Source: Lachnospiraceae bacterium
GTDB lineage: Bacteria; Bacillota; Clostridia; Lachnospirales; Lachnospiraceae
Reading direction: 5' to 3'
DNA length: 49,567 bases
NCBI GenBank assembly: GCA_009774625.1
Contig: VSOB01000018.1
Location: forward strand, 1-49,567
Part shown: in pieces, positions 1 to 7,623 of the stretch
Layout of the letters: every line of letters starts with the position of its first letter
Numbering within the stretch: the stretch's first letter is position 1
Translations under genes and position numbers: made by a program
Notes under the pieces: generated by a model
Seen by the model: the letters and a program-made list of their open reading frames with translations, nothing else
Told to the model about the DNA's origin: nothing
Databases searched by the model: none

Positions 1-4
1 CTAT

Positions 5-1489
5 ATGTATACAGCAAATGATTTAAAAAAGGACTTGCTAGTCAATATAAAAGATAATCCGGCATTTGATTCTAAACTATACAATATTTTGTCAGATTGT
101 CAATTTCAATTCAACGATAGTGGAGAATTTACTCGAATTGTATGGAATACGTTTAAACGTGATTTGGTAATATTTTGCGCAGGGGAAAATAGAGCAATTT
201 TAGATAAAGAGCAGAAAGGCTTATTTCAATTATGCGATAAAATACATGGGAATAAAGACGATTTCTTATTGATGTCACTGGAAATAATAGCAAAAAGTGA
301 TTTGTCAAAAACAAGATTAACAGATACTATTATTCAAATAAAAAATGAAATTGTCATTGAGAGAATAGTTGAAAATGAATTAGGGCATGGTGGATTTGGC
401 AAAGTATATAAATATTATGACGAGAATACGCAAGAGATGTATGCTTATAAAATATATGAACCAAGTGTATTCCAAGAAAGCAGCCCGGAAATAATGAAAA
501 AGAGATTTATACGAGAGGGCAAAAAATTATTACACTATTCACATGAAAATGTAGTAAAAGCATACGAATTTGGATTTTTAGGTGATGAAAGTGCATACAT
601 AAAATTAGAACATATTACGGGAAAGAAGCTAATAGATTATTTAAACGAAAATACCTTAAATCAAGATGCAAAAGAAGAATTATGTAGGCAGTATATTTCG
701 GCTATGGCTTATGTACATGAGAAATCAGATATGAATCGTGATATTAGTTATTCTAATGTTATGGTTGATATAAGTGGAAATATTAAAGTACTTGATTTTG
801 GATTTGCTCGTGGTAATGATGACACAAATTATGATACTGTCTATAAAGATATTTCCCATAAGTTTGCTCCAGAAGACGAAAAATATGGTATATTGACAGA
901 AGTTTATTGTATTGGGGCTATTTTGTTTTCGATTGTGACTAATGGCTCTTTTAGCAGAGATAAATTAGATGACTTAAATAATTCTGAATGTAACCCTTTC
1001 TTAATAAAAGCAATACAGAAATGTTTATCGACAAGCCCTCAAAATCGTTATGAGAATGCAGTTGCACTGAAAAACTCGTTGTTCTCTGATGAGTATGCGC
1101 AAGAAAATAGCAACCTAAAACCTATAACTGAATTTAGTTTAGACTATTTTCGTGATATGATTTCCGAAATAAAACTGTATTTTACTAAAAGTCATTTACC
1201 CGATTTTGATAGTATTAAAATTTGGATAGAAAGTGATTTGAAAGATATTATTGAATCACATGTGTTTTTGAGCAAAATATCACTACTTACATTTTTAAAA
1301 AAGCTACCGTATCTTGAAGACTATGTGATGCAAAGTAATACAAGCTATGAATATGATAAAGAACCATTTGAAAATATGTACAATTTTTATATGCAGTTAC
1401 CAGAAAATATGATGTCAGTTTTTGTGAAAAATATTTTAATTATAATTTTGGAAAATTCTTTTGAAAATAGTGATATTCCATTTAATTGA
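5..1489 (+). CDS. Ser/Thr protein kinase-like protein, AT-rich accessory gene
   Basis: This 494-residue protein has a eukaryotic-like kinase domain at about residues 117-365. The glycine loop (GHGGFGKV, 127-134), the VAIK-type lysine (YAYKIY, K149), a likely helix-C glutamate (E171), the catalytic loop D246 with N251, DFG (264-266) and an APE motif (288-290) are all visible, so activity is plausible. The HRD histidine is replaced by asparagine (NRD). Residues 1-115 and 370-494 match no domain I recognise, and there is no membrane segment, so a soluble kinase is inferred. Codon use is strikingly AT-rich compared with everything after position 2700, which suggests recent transfer. The frame is open to the window edge, so the true start may lie upstream of the ATG used here. 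Substrate and partner are unknown; kinases with anonymous flanks like this often sit in defence or other accessory modules, but nothing here proves that. Confidence 0.85.
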   Translation: MYTANDLKKDLLVNIKDNPAFDSKLYNILSDCQFQFNDSGEFTRIVWNTFKRDLVIFCAGENRAILDKEQKGLFQLCDKIHGNKDDFLLMSLEIIAKSDLSKTRLTDTIIQIKNEIVIERIVENELGHGGFGKVYKYYDENTQEMYAYKIYEPSVFQESSPEIMKKRFIREGKKLLHYSHENVVKAYEFGFLGDESAYIKLEHITGKKLIDYLNENTLNQDAKEELCRQYISAMAYVHEKSDMNRDISYSNVMVDISGNIKVLDFGFARGNDDTNYDTVYKDISHKFAPEDEKYGILTEVYCIGAILFSIVTNGSFSRDKLDDLNNSECNPFLIKAIQKCLSTSPQNRYENAVALKNSLFSDEYAQENSNLKPITEFSLDYFRDMISEIKLYFTKSHLPDFDSIKIWIESDLKDIIESHVFLSKISLLTFLKKLPYLEDYVMQSNTSYEYDKEPFENMYNFYMQLPENMMSVFVKNILIIILENSFENSDIPFN

Positions 1490-1500
1490 AAGTCAATTAA

Positions 1501-1536
1501 AAGAGGGTGAATGTTTATTATAATCACCCTCTTTTT
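1501..1536 (+). terminator. Rho-independent terminator after the kinase gene
   Basis: A 10-bp perfect stem (AAGAGGGTGA with TCACCCTCTT, 1501-1510 and 1524-1533) is followed by a run of T to 1536, starting 12 bases after the kinase stop codon. It is A-rich on the left and T-rich on the right, so it could also work on the other strand. Confidence 0.85.
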
Positions 1537-1587
1537 GCACCCTGTTTGTCAGCGTTGATGATAAGTTGTTGTGAATACTTCCTTATC

Positions 1588-1618
1588 ACCGTAAAACTAA
1601 GGGTTACGGTACTTTTTT
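1588..1618 (+). terminator. Second hairpin with T run
   Basis: ACCGTAA (1588-1594) pairs with TTACGGT (1604-1610) and is followed by AC and six T. It lies just after the first terminator and may be a back-up or the relic of a lost upstream gene. Confidence 0.5.
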
Positions 1619-1629
1619 GTAATGGCAAT

Positions 1630-1665
1630 AAAATAGCACTCAGGATATAGCCTAAGTGCTATTTT
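1630..1665 (-). terminator. Inverted repeat, likely terminator of the Uma2 gene
   Basis: AAAATAGCACT (1630-1640) pairs with AGTGCTATTTT (1655-1665). Read on the minus strand it follows the Uma2 stop codon at 1720 by 55 bases and ends in a T run; it could act in both directions. Confidence 0.55.
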
Positions 1666-1719
1666 ACCTGTAGCTTGCTCCCACAAGGAAAATAGCAAAT
1701 ATGAGAACGAAACCTGTTT

Positions 1720-2270
1720 TCAAAGGTCCAGATTGGGAAAGTCAATTTTCAAATCTGGATAGATACCAACAGGAATACAGTCTTGGAATGTGTATGTCTC
1801 AACCTCAAAATGCTCCTGTTCCAGATGGTAAACGAAAATCCGTTCTCTGTGAGAATCTACAATCCAGTATTCACGGACACCTGCGTCTGCGTAAAGGTTC
1901 AGCTTCAGTACATAGTCATGGCTTGAATTACCAGGGGAAACAATCTCGATAATCCAGTCTTGGGCTCCAGTACAGCCACGGTCTGTGAGTTTGTCCTGGT
2001 CACAGATCACACTGATGTCCGGTTCAACTATGGTTTTTTTGTCTGCCTTCAGCTTGACAGTGAATGGGGCCGGGTAAACTCTGCAGGATCCGCTTTTTGA
2101 TTTGATGTAATTGTTTATGACTGTATGCAATTCGCTTAATATGGTTTGATGGATTCTGGAGGGTACAGCCTGGTTATAGATCAGATTTCTCTCGATCAGC
2201 TCTGCACGGATATCCTCTGGCAGATGTAATAGTCTGTTTCTGTATAAAGTTTGGTTTGTGCTAATGGCAT
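1720..2270 (-). pseudogene. Uma2-family (DUF820) PD-(D/E)XK nuclease-like gene with a frameshift
   Basis: The long frame (2130 to 1720, 136 residues) carries the core of the Uma2 family: VEPDISVIC, then WIIEIVSPGNSSHDY and KLNLYADAGVREYWIVD, which holds the PD-(D/E)XK-like acidic and lysine positions. The natural N-terminus lies upstream in another frame. An AGGAGG (2281-2276) is followed after five bases by ATG at 2270, giving MPLAQTKLYTETDYY, the usual Uma2 opening. After that the family sequence continues (HLPEDIRAELIE) one frame over. The join is near 2226, where TACAT stands for an expected TACCAT, so one C appears lost. The ATG frame stops after 24 codons (TGA at 2198-2196). Restart at TTG 2130 would give a protein missing about 47 residues. 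Uma2 proteins are common multi-copy genes of unclear role. A sequencing error would restore the gene. Confidence 0.8.
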
Positions 2271-2753
2271 GTGAGCCTCCTTCTGATTATGCTTTAATGG
2301 TGTTGCTTTGAATTTCACTTGTTACAGGATTCATCCCCATACGCTGGGATGCTTCATCTCACTTAACTTGTGATCTTATTGCCCTCTTGACAAATTCCGG
2401 GACGGTTTTTTCCGTGATCTTTGCAGCATCTTGCGATATATTTTCTATCTTTCACTGATATTATATCAACTGTAAATATGTGTGTCCATATGCCATACTG
2501 AGCCATAGTCAAATAAACAAACGAAAAAAGTATAAAAGCTTTCAGGAGCAGACTAAGCATGCTGCTCCCGGTTAAAAAATTTCTTACTTGATTGAACCAG
2601 ACAGGATATCAATACTCAGATGAGGTTAATAGTTCGGCAGTAATAGAGTGTGGATAACTGTTTTGATTTAAAAAACTGAAGAAAATGATTGATATATTAC
2701 CATATTGATAGTATCATAATAATATAAACAAAAAAGAGAGGGAGGAAAGAAAT
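2271..2753. other. Intergenic region with possible gene debris
   Basis: I see no convincing gene here. On the minus strand a 65-codon frame (2560-2363) begins with a hydrophobic stretch and has a GGGAG four bases before its ATG, but its second half is unlike a natural protein. Another minus-strand frame over about 2450-2362 would read IENISQDAAKITEKTV and on to a stop, looking like the end of a small helical DNA-binding protein, but it has no start codon. Both fit a decayed gene. The right-hand 70 bases are AT-rich and hold the promoter given separately. Confidence 0.35.
2689..2717 (+). promoter_or_regulatory. Sigma-A promoter for the SPFH gene row
   Basis: TTGATA (2689-2694) and TATCAT (2712-2717) are separated by 17 bases in an AT-rich stretch, 36 bases before the SPFH start codon. 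Confidence 0.55.
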
Positions 2754-3773
2754 ATGGCAGTCAGATATAGAAAGTTTGAACCGACAGAATATGTGATGAA
2801 GGTAAAGAAGGGAAAAGTGACGGAACAGGGGCTGGGGCTTTCGGGTTTTTATAATACGATGACAACAAGTATGCTGGTGATTCCGGCCACTGCTTTTGAT
2901 ACCGGTTTTGTCTATGATGATATAATGACACTGGATTTTCAGAAGATTCAGGTACAGGGAGAGATTTCCTATATCATAGCGGATTATGAAAAGGCTTCCA
3001 GAATGGTGAATTTTTCCTATGGTAACACAGACGGAGCGTATGAGACTGTATTAAGCGAAGCCAAAACTAAAATGGCAAGGCGCATTATGAGTCTGGTAAA
3101 AGTATATACGGCAAAAGCAATGGGGGTAAAGACGGTCAAAGAAGCCATTCGTTCTGCTGACGAGCTGGCTAAGGTATTGGGGACTGCGCTGAAAGGGGAC
3201 GAAACCATACAGGAATTTGGACTGGAGATTCTGGCGGTTTCCATCCTTGGGATTTTGCCGCAGCCGGATACACGAAAAGCGCTGGAGGCCGCCACACGGG
3301 AAGAAATTTTGAAGCAGCAGGATGATGCTATCTATAAAAGGCGGAATGCAGCCATCGAACAGGAGAGGGCAATTCAGGAAAATGTGCTGAATACGGAAAT
3401 CCGCATTGCTGAAAAAGCCAGGGAGAAAAAAGAGAAGGAAATGGAAACCAAACGCATGCTGCAAGAGAAGCAGGCGGAGCTGGATGCAGGCAGGATCACA
3501 AAAGACATTGCACTGGAGGAAGAGCGGAAAAAACTGGTGGATCTGCAGACAGAGAATGAAAAGAAAAGATCCGATGCCAAAGCATATGATTCGGAAGTTT
3601 TGCTGCGGACTTTTATGGGAATGGATACAGAGGTCATCAAGGCGCTGGTGGTCAGCGGTATGGACAGCAAGGCTCTGATTGCCAAGGCGTTTGCAGAAAT
3701 CGGAGATAAGGCCGATAAAATCGGTGTATTGAATGTATCTCCGGATCTGCTGGAGACATTGGCCAATAGGTAA
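2754..3773 (+). CDS. SPFH/band-7 domain protein
   Basis: This 339-residue protein begins directly with an SPFH (stomatin/prohibitin/flotillin/HflK) type beta-rich domain (about residues 1-185, including ILPQPDTRKALEAATREEI near 165-185). It is followed by a charged coiled coil rich in Glu, Lys and Arg (about 185-280) and a short C-terminal region ending in ISPD-like and LLETLANR sequence. No membrane segment or signal peptide is visible, so the protein would be cytoplasmic or peripheral, unlike classical flotillins that have a membrane hairpin. SPFH proteins assemble into large oligomeric rings or cages. A GGGAGG ribosome site precedes the ATG. The gene leads a same-strand row, 23 bases before the NAD-kinase-like gene, and this context suggests a shared task around NAD metabolism. 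The exact function is unknown. Confidence 0.85.
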   Translation: MAVRYRKFEPTEYVMKVKKGKVTEQGLGLSGFYNTMTTSMLVIPATAFDTGFVYDDIMTLDFQKIQVQGEISYIIADYEKASRMVNFSYGNTDGAYETVLSEAKTKMARRIMSLVKVYTAKAMGVKTVKEAIRSADELAKVLGTALKGDETIQEFGLEILAVSILGILPQPDTRKALEAATREEILKQQDDAIYKRRNAAIEQERAIQENVLNTEIRIAEKAREKKEKEMETKRMLQEKQAELDAGRITKDIALEEERKKLVDLQTENEKKRSDAKAYDSEVLLRTFMGMDTEVIKALVVSGMDSKALIAKAFAEIGDKADKIGVLNVSPDLLETLANR

Positions 3774-3796
3774 GAAACAGGCAGGGAGGCAGTGAA

Positions 3797-4735
3797 ATGG
3801 GCAGCGGCAGAAATCGTGATATGCACAAAGTGGTATTGGTGACAAGAAAGACCAGACTGACAGAGCTGATCTGTAAATATAATACAATAGAGCAGGCCCG
3901 GTTTTACATTGAGCATATGGGAGTGGATTTTTCGGATTATGTGGAGGAGGACCGCATGTACACACAGGCAGTTTCGGAAGTTGCCAGAGTTGCCCGGCAG
4001 TTTGCCAGAGTACAGGTCATCGACCGGTCGTATGTTTCCAATATGATATTTGGAAAGCAGGATGTTGTGATCGCGGTGGGGCAGGACGGTCTGGTGGTCA
4101 ATGTGATGAAATATCTGGACGGTCAGCCTCTGATCGGCATCAATCCGGATCCGGGACGTTGGGACGGGGTGTTGCTTTCCTTTCAGGCCGGGCAGCTTGC
4201 CCGGCTGCTCCCCTGTGTGCTGGACGGCAATTATGATGTCAGAGAGATTACAATGGCCAGAGCAGACACAAGAGACGGCCAGTGTATGCTGGCGGTGAAT
4301 GATCTGTTTATCGGATGCCGGACACATACTTCAGCCCGTTATGATTTGAGATGGAATCAGGATATAGAGCATCAGTCCTCCAGCGGGATCATTATATCCA
4401 CCGGTCTGGGCGCTACCGGATGGTACAAATCGGTTATGGCACAGACCAGACGGATGGCAGATCTGTTCGGTTTGGGATCTGTCAGAGATCATCCGCTCAG
4501 ATGGGAGGACGCCCGGTTGACTTTTGTGGTACGGGAACCGTTTCCCAGCCGGATGACCCAGACAGGAATCGTATACGGAAAAATCGGATTGGCGGATCAG
4601 TTTCATGTGATTTCTAAAATGGCCGAAAACGGTGTGGTTTTTTCGGACGGAATGGAAGAGGATACGATAGAGTTTAATGCAGGGAGTGAAATCTTTGTGG
4701 GAATCGCACAGCAAAAAGGAAGGCTGGTAGTCTGA
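3797..4735 (+). CDS. Divergent NAD(+) kinase-fold protein
   Basis: The 312-residue product resembles the ATP-NAD kinase / diacylglycerol kinase superfamily. A Rossmann-like half ends in VVIAVGQDGLVVN (90-102), the counterpart of the GGDGT motif. LIGINPDPGRWDGVL (112-126) matches the strand after it. AVNDLFIG (166-173) corresponds to the NE motif that binds NAD in true kinases, and SSGIIISTGLGATGW (195-209) to the TPTGSTAY loop. The catalytic Asp is kept (D97), but G96 is Q and the NE Glu is Asp, so substrate or activity may differ from housekeeping NAD kinase. A GGGAGG upstream of ATG 3797 supports this start over the ATG at 3821. It sits between an SPFH gene and an NrtR-like Nudix gene, which supports a role with NAD or a related nucleotide; that role is inference. 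Confidence 0.75.
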   Translation: MGSGRNRDMHKVVLVTRKTRLTELICKYNTIEQARFYIEHMGVDFSDYVEEDRMYTQAVSEVARVARQFARVQVIDRSYVSNMIFGKQDVVIAVGQDGLVVNVMKYLDGQPLIGINPDPGRWDGVLLSFQAGQLARLLPCVLDGNYDVREITMARADTRDGQCMLAVNDLFIGCRTHTSARYDLRWNQDIEHQSSSGIIISTGLGATGWYKSVMAQTRRMADLFGLGSVRDHPLRWEDARLTFVVREPFPSRMTQTGIVYGKIGLADQFHVISKMAENGVVFSDGMEEDTIEFNAGSEIFVGIAQQKGRLVV

Positions 4736-4834
4736 CGGTATGGGAAAATTATGAAGATTCTCCGATTTCTATTGCTTTCCGCCAAGAAACATATTATGCT
4801 GATGGTATTGTAAACAGACAGGGGGAGTAAATGG

Positions 4835-5770
4835 ATGGAAGCCTATCAAATGTCAGAGGAGGAAAGAGTCTGGCTGGAATCCTATGATATCAATCAGTTC
4901 GACCGGCCCTCCGTCGCGTCGGATATGGCGGTTTTCTCTATTCTGGAAACAAAATCCCAGGCTCATACGGGCCCCGGACACAGCCGGGAGAATTACCGGA
5001 AGGACCCGGAAAAAGGACTGAAACTTCTGCTGATCAGAAGAGGTTCTTTTCCCTATCGGGACTGTTGGGCTCTGCCGGGCGGTTTTGGCAGGCCGTCAGA
5101 GAGCACACAGGAAACCGCATATCGTGAATTGTATGAGGAAACCGGTGTCAGAGATGCTTATCTGGAACCGTTCGCCATTTTTGATGAAGCAGGGCGGGAC
5201 CCCAGAGGATGGATTATATCTCATGCTTTTCTGACACTGATAGACGGGGAAAAGTACAAGGTGCATGAAGGATCGGATGCCTGGGAAGCCAGATGGTTCA
5301 GTGTTCATGTGGAAAAGAAGGAAACAGACAGGACAGTGGAGGCGCAGTATGGGGAAATCGTCAATCTCTATACCATCAGGCTGCAGTGTACGGAACGGGA
5401 CAATCTGGAATTGACTGCAATAGTCAAAGAACGGAAGCAGTTTATTGCATATCATGAAAAGATCACCTGTGAAATTATGGAGAGTGGAGGGCTTGCTTTT
5501 GATCATGCACATATCATATTGCATGCGTTTCTGCATCTGCGCAGTCTGGTAGAAAGCGGCAAAACGATGATATTTGACCTGATGCCGGAGATGTTTACAC
5601 TGTCGGAGTTGCAAAAGGCTTATGAGGCGGTGTTGGGAAAAACACTTTTGTCTGCAAATTTCAGAAGGAAGATAGCGGACTGGGTGATTGAAACAGAGAG
5701 CATTTTGGAGGGGGCCGGACACAGACCGGCTAAGTTGTTTCGGAGAAATCCGGACAGATTTTACAGGTAG
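4835..5770 (+). CDS. Nudix hydrolase with NrtR-like winged-helix C-terminus
   Basis: The 311-residue protein has a complete Nudix box at residues 83-105 (GX5EX7REUXEEXGU fits G83, E89, R97-E98-L99, E101-E102, G104-V105), so the metal-binding hydrolase site looks intact. The C-terminal third (about 225-311, with LHAFLHLRSLVESG and FRRKIADWVIE) matches the winged-helix part of the NrtR family, regulators of NAD synthesis that combine a Nudix domain sensing ADP-ribose with a DNA-binding domain. Many NrtR proteins have a degraded Nudix box, so a perfect one suggests a true ADP-ribose or dinucleotide hydrolase, or a dual enzyme and regulator. Residues 40-60 form a polar insertion before the Nudix core. 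GGGGGAG seven bases upstream supports ATG 4835. The neighbours are a NAD-kinase-like gene and an SPFH gene on the same strand. Confidence 0.85.
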   Translation: MEAYQMSEEERVWLESYDINQFDRPSVASDMAVFSILETKSQAHTGPGHSRENYRKDPEKGLKLLLIRRGSFPYRDCWALPGGFGRPSESTQETAYRELYEETGVRDAYLEPFAIFDEAGRDPRGWIISHAFLTLIDGEKYKVHEGSDAWEARWFSVHVEKKETDRTVEAQYGEIVNLYTIRLQCTERDNLELTAIVKERKQFIAYHEKITCEIMESGGLAFDHAHIILHAFLHLRSLVESGKTMIFDLMPEMFTLSELQKAYEAVLGKTLLSANFRRKIADWVIETESILEGAGHRPAKLFRRNPDRFYR

Positions 5771-5786
5771 CTGACGGGGAGGTGAT

Positions 5787-6422
5787 TTGACGGAACGTAA
5801 AATGATACGGCGTTTATCTGTTGTTGCCGCAGGTATGTTTCTGGGGCTGGTGTTTTCGGTATGCTTATGGCGTAGCAGAGGCGGTGACGGTGTGCTGCTG
5901 GTTCCTCGGCAGATCCGGGAGCCGGAACATGTGGTTTATTTTTGCCAGCAGGATCCGGCGTGGGCAGATGACCATTTGGGAGAGGCCAGAGATACTATGG
6001 CATCTTCAGGCTGTCTCGTCTGTGCGCTGGCATCAGGACTTGCTATGCAGGCCGCCGGTCAGGGTCTTTCGTTTGAACTGACGGCAGGTGAGTTGAATGA
6101 GGCTTTTTCGGAAGCGGAAGTATATACGGAAAGCGGAGCGGTCATATGGGGCAGGATTCCGTTGGCCGTACCGGGAACGGAAAGTCTGGTAATGGATTCG
6201 GTGGACGGGGAAGAGATTGCAAGGCTGCTGGAGGACGGTATCTTTCCGGTTGTTAAGGTACGCATGAAAGGGGTGGGCGCCTGGCATTGGGTACTGCTGA
6301 CAGGTTCGGATGCGAATGGCTATCTGTGCATGGATCCGATGTCGGATACAAAAGAGGCGGTGTCTCTTTCGGAGTTTCACAACAGGGCATATGCCGTGAG
6401 GGCAGTATATTTCTGTGAGTAA
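5787..6422 (+). CDS. Membrane-anchored C39-like (papain-fold) cysteine peptidase
   Basis: The 211-residue protein has a single N-terminal hydrophobic segment (about residues 9-27), then an extracellular domain of the peptidase C39-like family. Visible are the oxyanion-hole glutamine region (QQDPAW, 54-59), the nucleophile region SSGCLVCAL (C76), the histidine in GAWHWVLLTG (H167) and the aspartate in CMDP (D183). This order (Q, C, H, D) fits an active papain-fold enzyme acting outside the membrane on peptide or peptidoglycan cross-links. Start is TTG at 5787, with GGGGAGG four bases upstream; the next ATG (5802) lies too far from that site. Only 16 bases separate it from the Nudix gene, so it is probably transcribed with it, though the functional link is unclear. 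Confidence 0.75.
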   Translation: MTERKMIRRLSVVAAGMFLGLVFSVCLWRSRGGDGVLLVPRQIREPEHVVYFCQQDPAWADDHLGEARDTMASSGCLVCALASGLAMQAAGQGLSFELTAGELNEAFSEAEVYTESGAVIWGRIPLAVPGTESLVMDSVDGEEIARLLEDGIFPVVKVRMKGVGAWHWVLLTGSDANGYLCMDPMSDTKEAVSLSEFHNRAYAVRAVYFCE

Positions 6423-6446
6423 CCGCAGATTCATATTGATATGGCG

Positions 6447-6476
6447 TTGGCATCTGCTGAGGGAATCAGATATTTT
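6447..6476 (+). promoter_or_regulatory. Candidate promoter for the two-TM protein gene
   Basis: TTGGCA (6447-6452) and TATTTT (6471-6476) are 18 bases apart, 60 bases before ATG 6537. The -10 box is a weak match. Confidence 0.35.
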
Positions 6477-6536
6477 GCGGCCTTTGTGTTTGTCTGCCGG
6501 AGCATACAAATGAAATAAAAACAGGAGGGATGTACT

Positions 6537-7232
6537 ATGAGTGGACAGTTAAAAGTATGGTTGGAAAAAGAAATGAAGGAATATTCCGAATTGTTTAAGG
6601 ATTTCAGGAAAAAGGTCAAAAAAATGGTGCCTGTCTGGATGGCAATCAGTATCATCGCTATGGTGGCACTGGGTGTGGGTGTCGGATATGATCTGGCTTA
6701 TGTGGCCAGAGTACATTTGCTGATCGGGGTAGGAATAGCGGTTATTATCTGGTTTGGTTTCTGGGTACAGGGCAAGGCGGCTTCCATGAAACAAGTACTG
6801 GCTGTTTATGAAAAAGAGATAGGTTCTTTTTTTTGCGGCCCGGAAGATGAGGAGGCTTTTTGTAAGCAGATGGCAGAAGGCCGTTATACGGAGCTTCATT
6901 TTATGAATACCAAGGCGGAGGCGTATCCGGCGCGTTTTCTTGTGGGGCCCGATTACTGGGTTCTCTTCGCCGGCAACTGCAACTGCAGTTTTGTCAGGAC
7001 AGCGGATATTGCCGGCATCAGCGGCAGAGAGGAGCAGACGCGTATCTCTTCCGGCGGTGTGCGTGCGAGAGTAACCGTTGGGGTTTCCCTGATTGTGAAA
7101 TACAAAGACGGTTCTCCTTCTGCAGCCAGAGAAAGAGATAAAGAAATGAGCATGTTCCTGAGCAGTGGAGATCAGTTCAGAAAATTAATGGATGCCATTG
7201 CCCGCAACTGTCCGCAGGCGCAGAGATGGTGA
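6537..7232 (+). CDS. Two-TM membrane protein of unknown function
   Basis: I do not recognise this 231-residue protein. A charged N-terminal helix (residues 1-30) is followed by two closely spaced membrane segments (about 32-52 and 58-77), then a cytoplasmic-looking domain of about 150 residues. That domain contains a beta-rich middle (ARFLVGPDYWVLFAGNCNCSF, about 139-160; VTVGVSLIVKYKDG near 185) and a final helix. The layout resembles small membrane-anchored PH-like or DUF families of Firmicutes, but I cannot name one. An AGGAGGG eight bases before the ATG supports the start. It lies 114 bases after the C39-like peptidase gene and may have its own promoter. Confidence 0.75.
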   Translation: MSGQLKVWLEKEMKEYSELFKDFRKKVKKMVPVWMAISIIAMVALGVGVGYDLAYVARVHLLIGVGIAVIIWFGFWVQGKAASMKQVLAVYEKEIGSFFCGPEDEEAFCKQMAEGRYTELHFMNTKAEAYPARFLVGPDYWVLFAGNCNCSFVRTADIAGISGREEQTRISSGGVRARVTVGVSLIVKYKDGSPSAARERDKEMSMFLSSGDQFRKLMDAIARNCPQAQRW

Positions 7233-7385
7233 TGAGTAAAAAACAGATTTTATTTTTCTTTTATGAATTGTACACAGTTTTGACATGAGATTCTGGTACA
7301 CTTTCTCTATCAGGACAGGCACGCGGCGCATAACAGTGAGACGCTTTTGTGCAATGTGTAAAGTGACAGGAGAGGAGTGCTGGAA

Positions 7386-7541
7386 ATGAATGGAGAATGG
7401 TTGTCTGCTTTGTATTTGTCTATGATACTGCCGATGGTACTTTTGTCGGGACATACCAGTGAGGTGGAAGCAGCAGGTGAAACGGAATCCGGAAGCGTTT
7501 CGCATATGATTTTGCCGGAATCGGATGATACAGTCAAATAG
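7386..7541 (+). CDS. Small membrane or secreted peptide, 51 residues
   Basis: ATG at 7386 opens a frame of 51 codons ending with TAG at 7539-7541. AGGAGAGGAG lies six bases upstream, a strong ribosome site. The peptide has a hydrophobic segment near the N-terminus (LSALYLSMILPMVLLSG, about residues 6-22) followed by an acidic, Ser/Glu/Thr-rich tail, so it would be a membrane peptide or carry a signal sequence. A TTGACA at 7280-7285 lies upstream but has no good -10 box at 17 bases. No family is recognised. It fills an otherwise empty stretch of about 390 bases (7233-7623). Confidence 0.45.
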   Translation: MNGEWLSALYLSMILPMVLLSGHTSEVEAAGETESGSVSHMILPESDDTVK

Positions 7542-7623
7542 CAGAGCGCACACAAGATCGATATAGTATCATTATAATAATCTGGTTGATAAACAGATTT
7601 TCAGGCAGAGAGGAGAAAGAACA

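Noticed and set aside
1701..1952. Plus-strand frame of 83 codons over the Uma2 gene
   Set aside because: It lies opposite the conserved Uma2 core and has no recognisable protein features or good ribosome site.
3051..3965. Minus-strand frame of 304 codons opposite the SPFH gene
   Set aside because: Its translation is Cys/His/Phe-rich as expected for an antisense shadow, while the plus strand has a clear SPFH domain and ribosome site.
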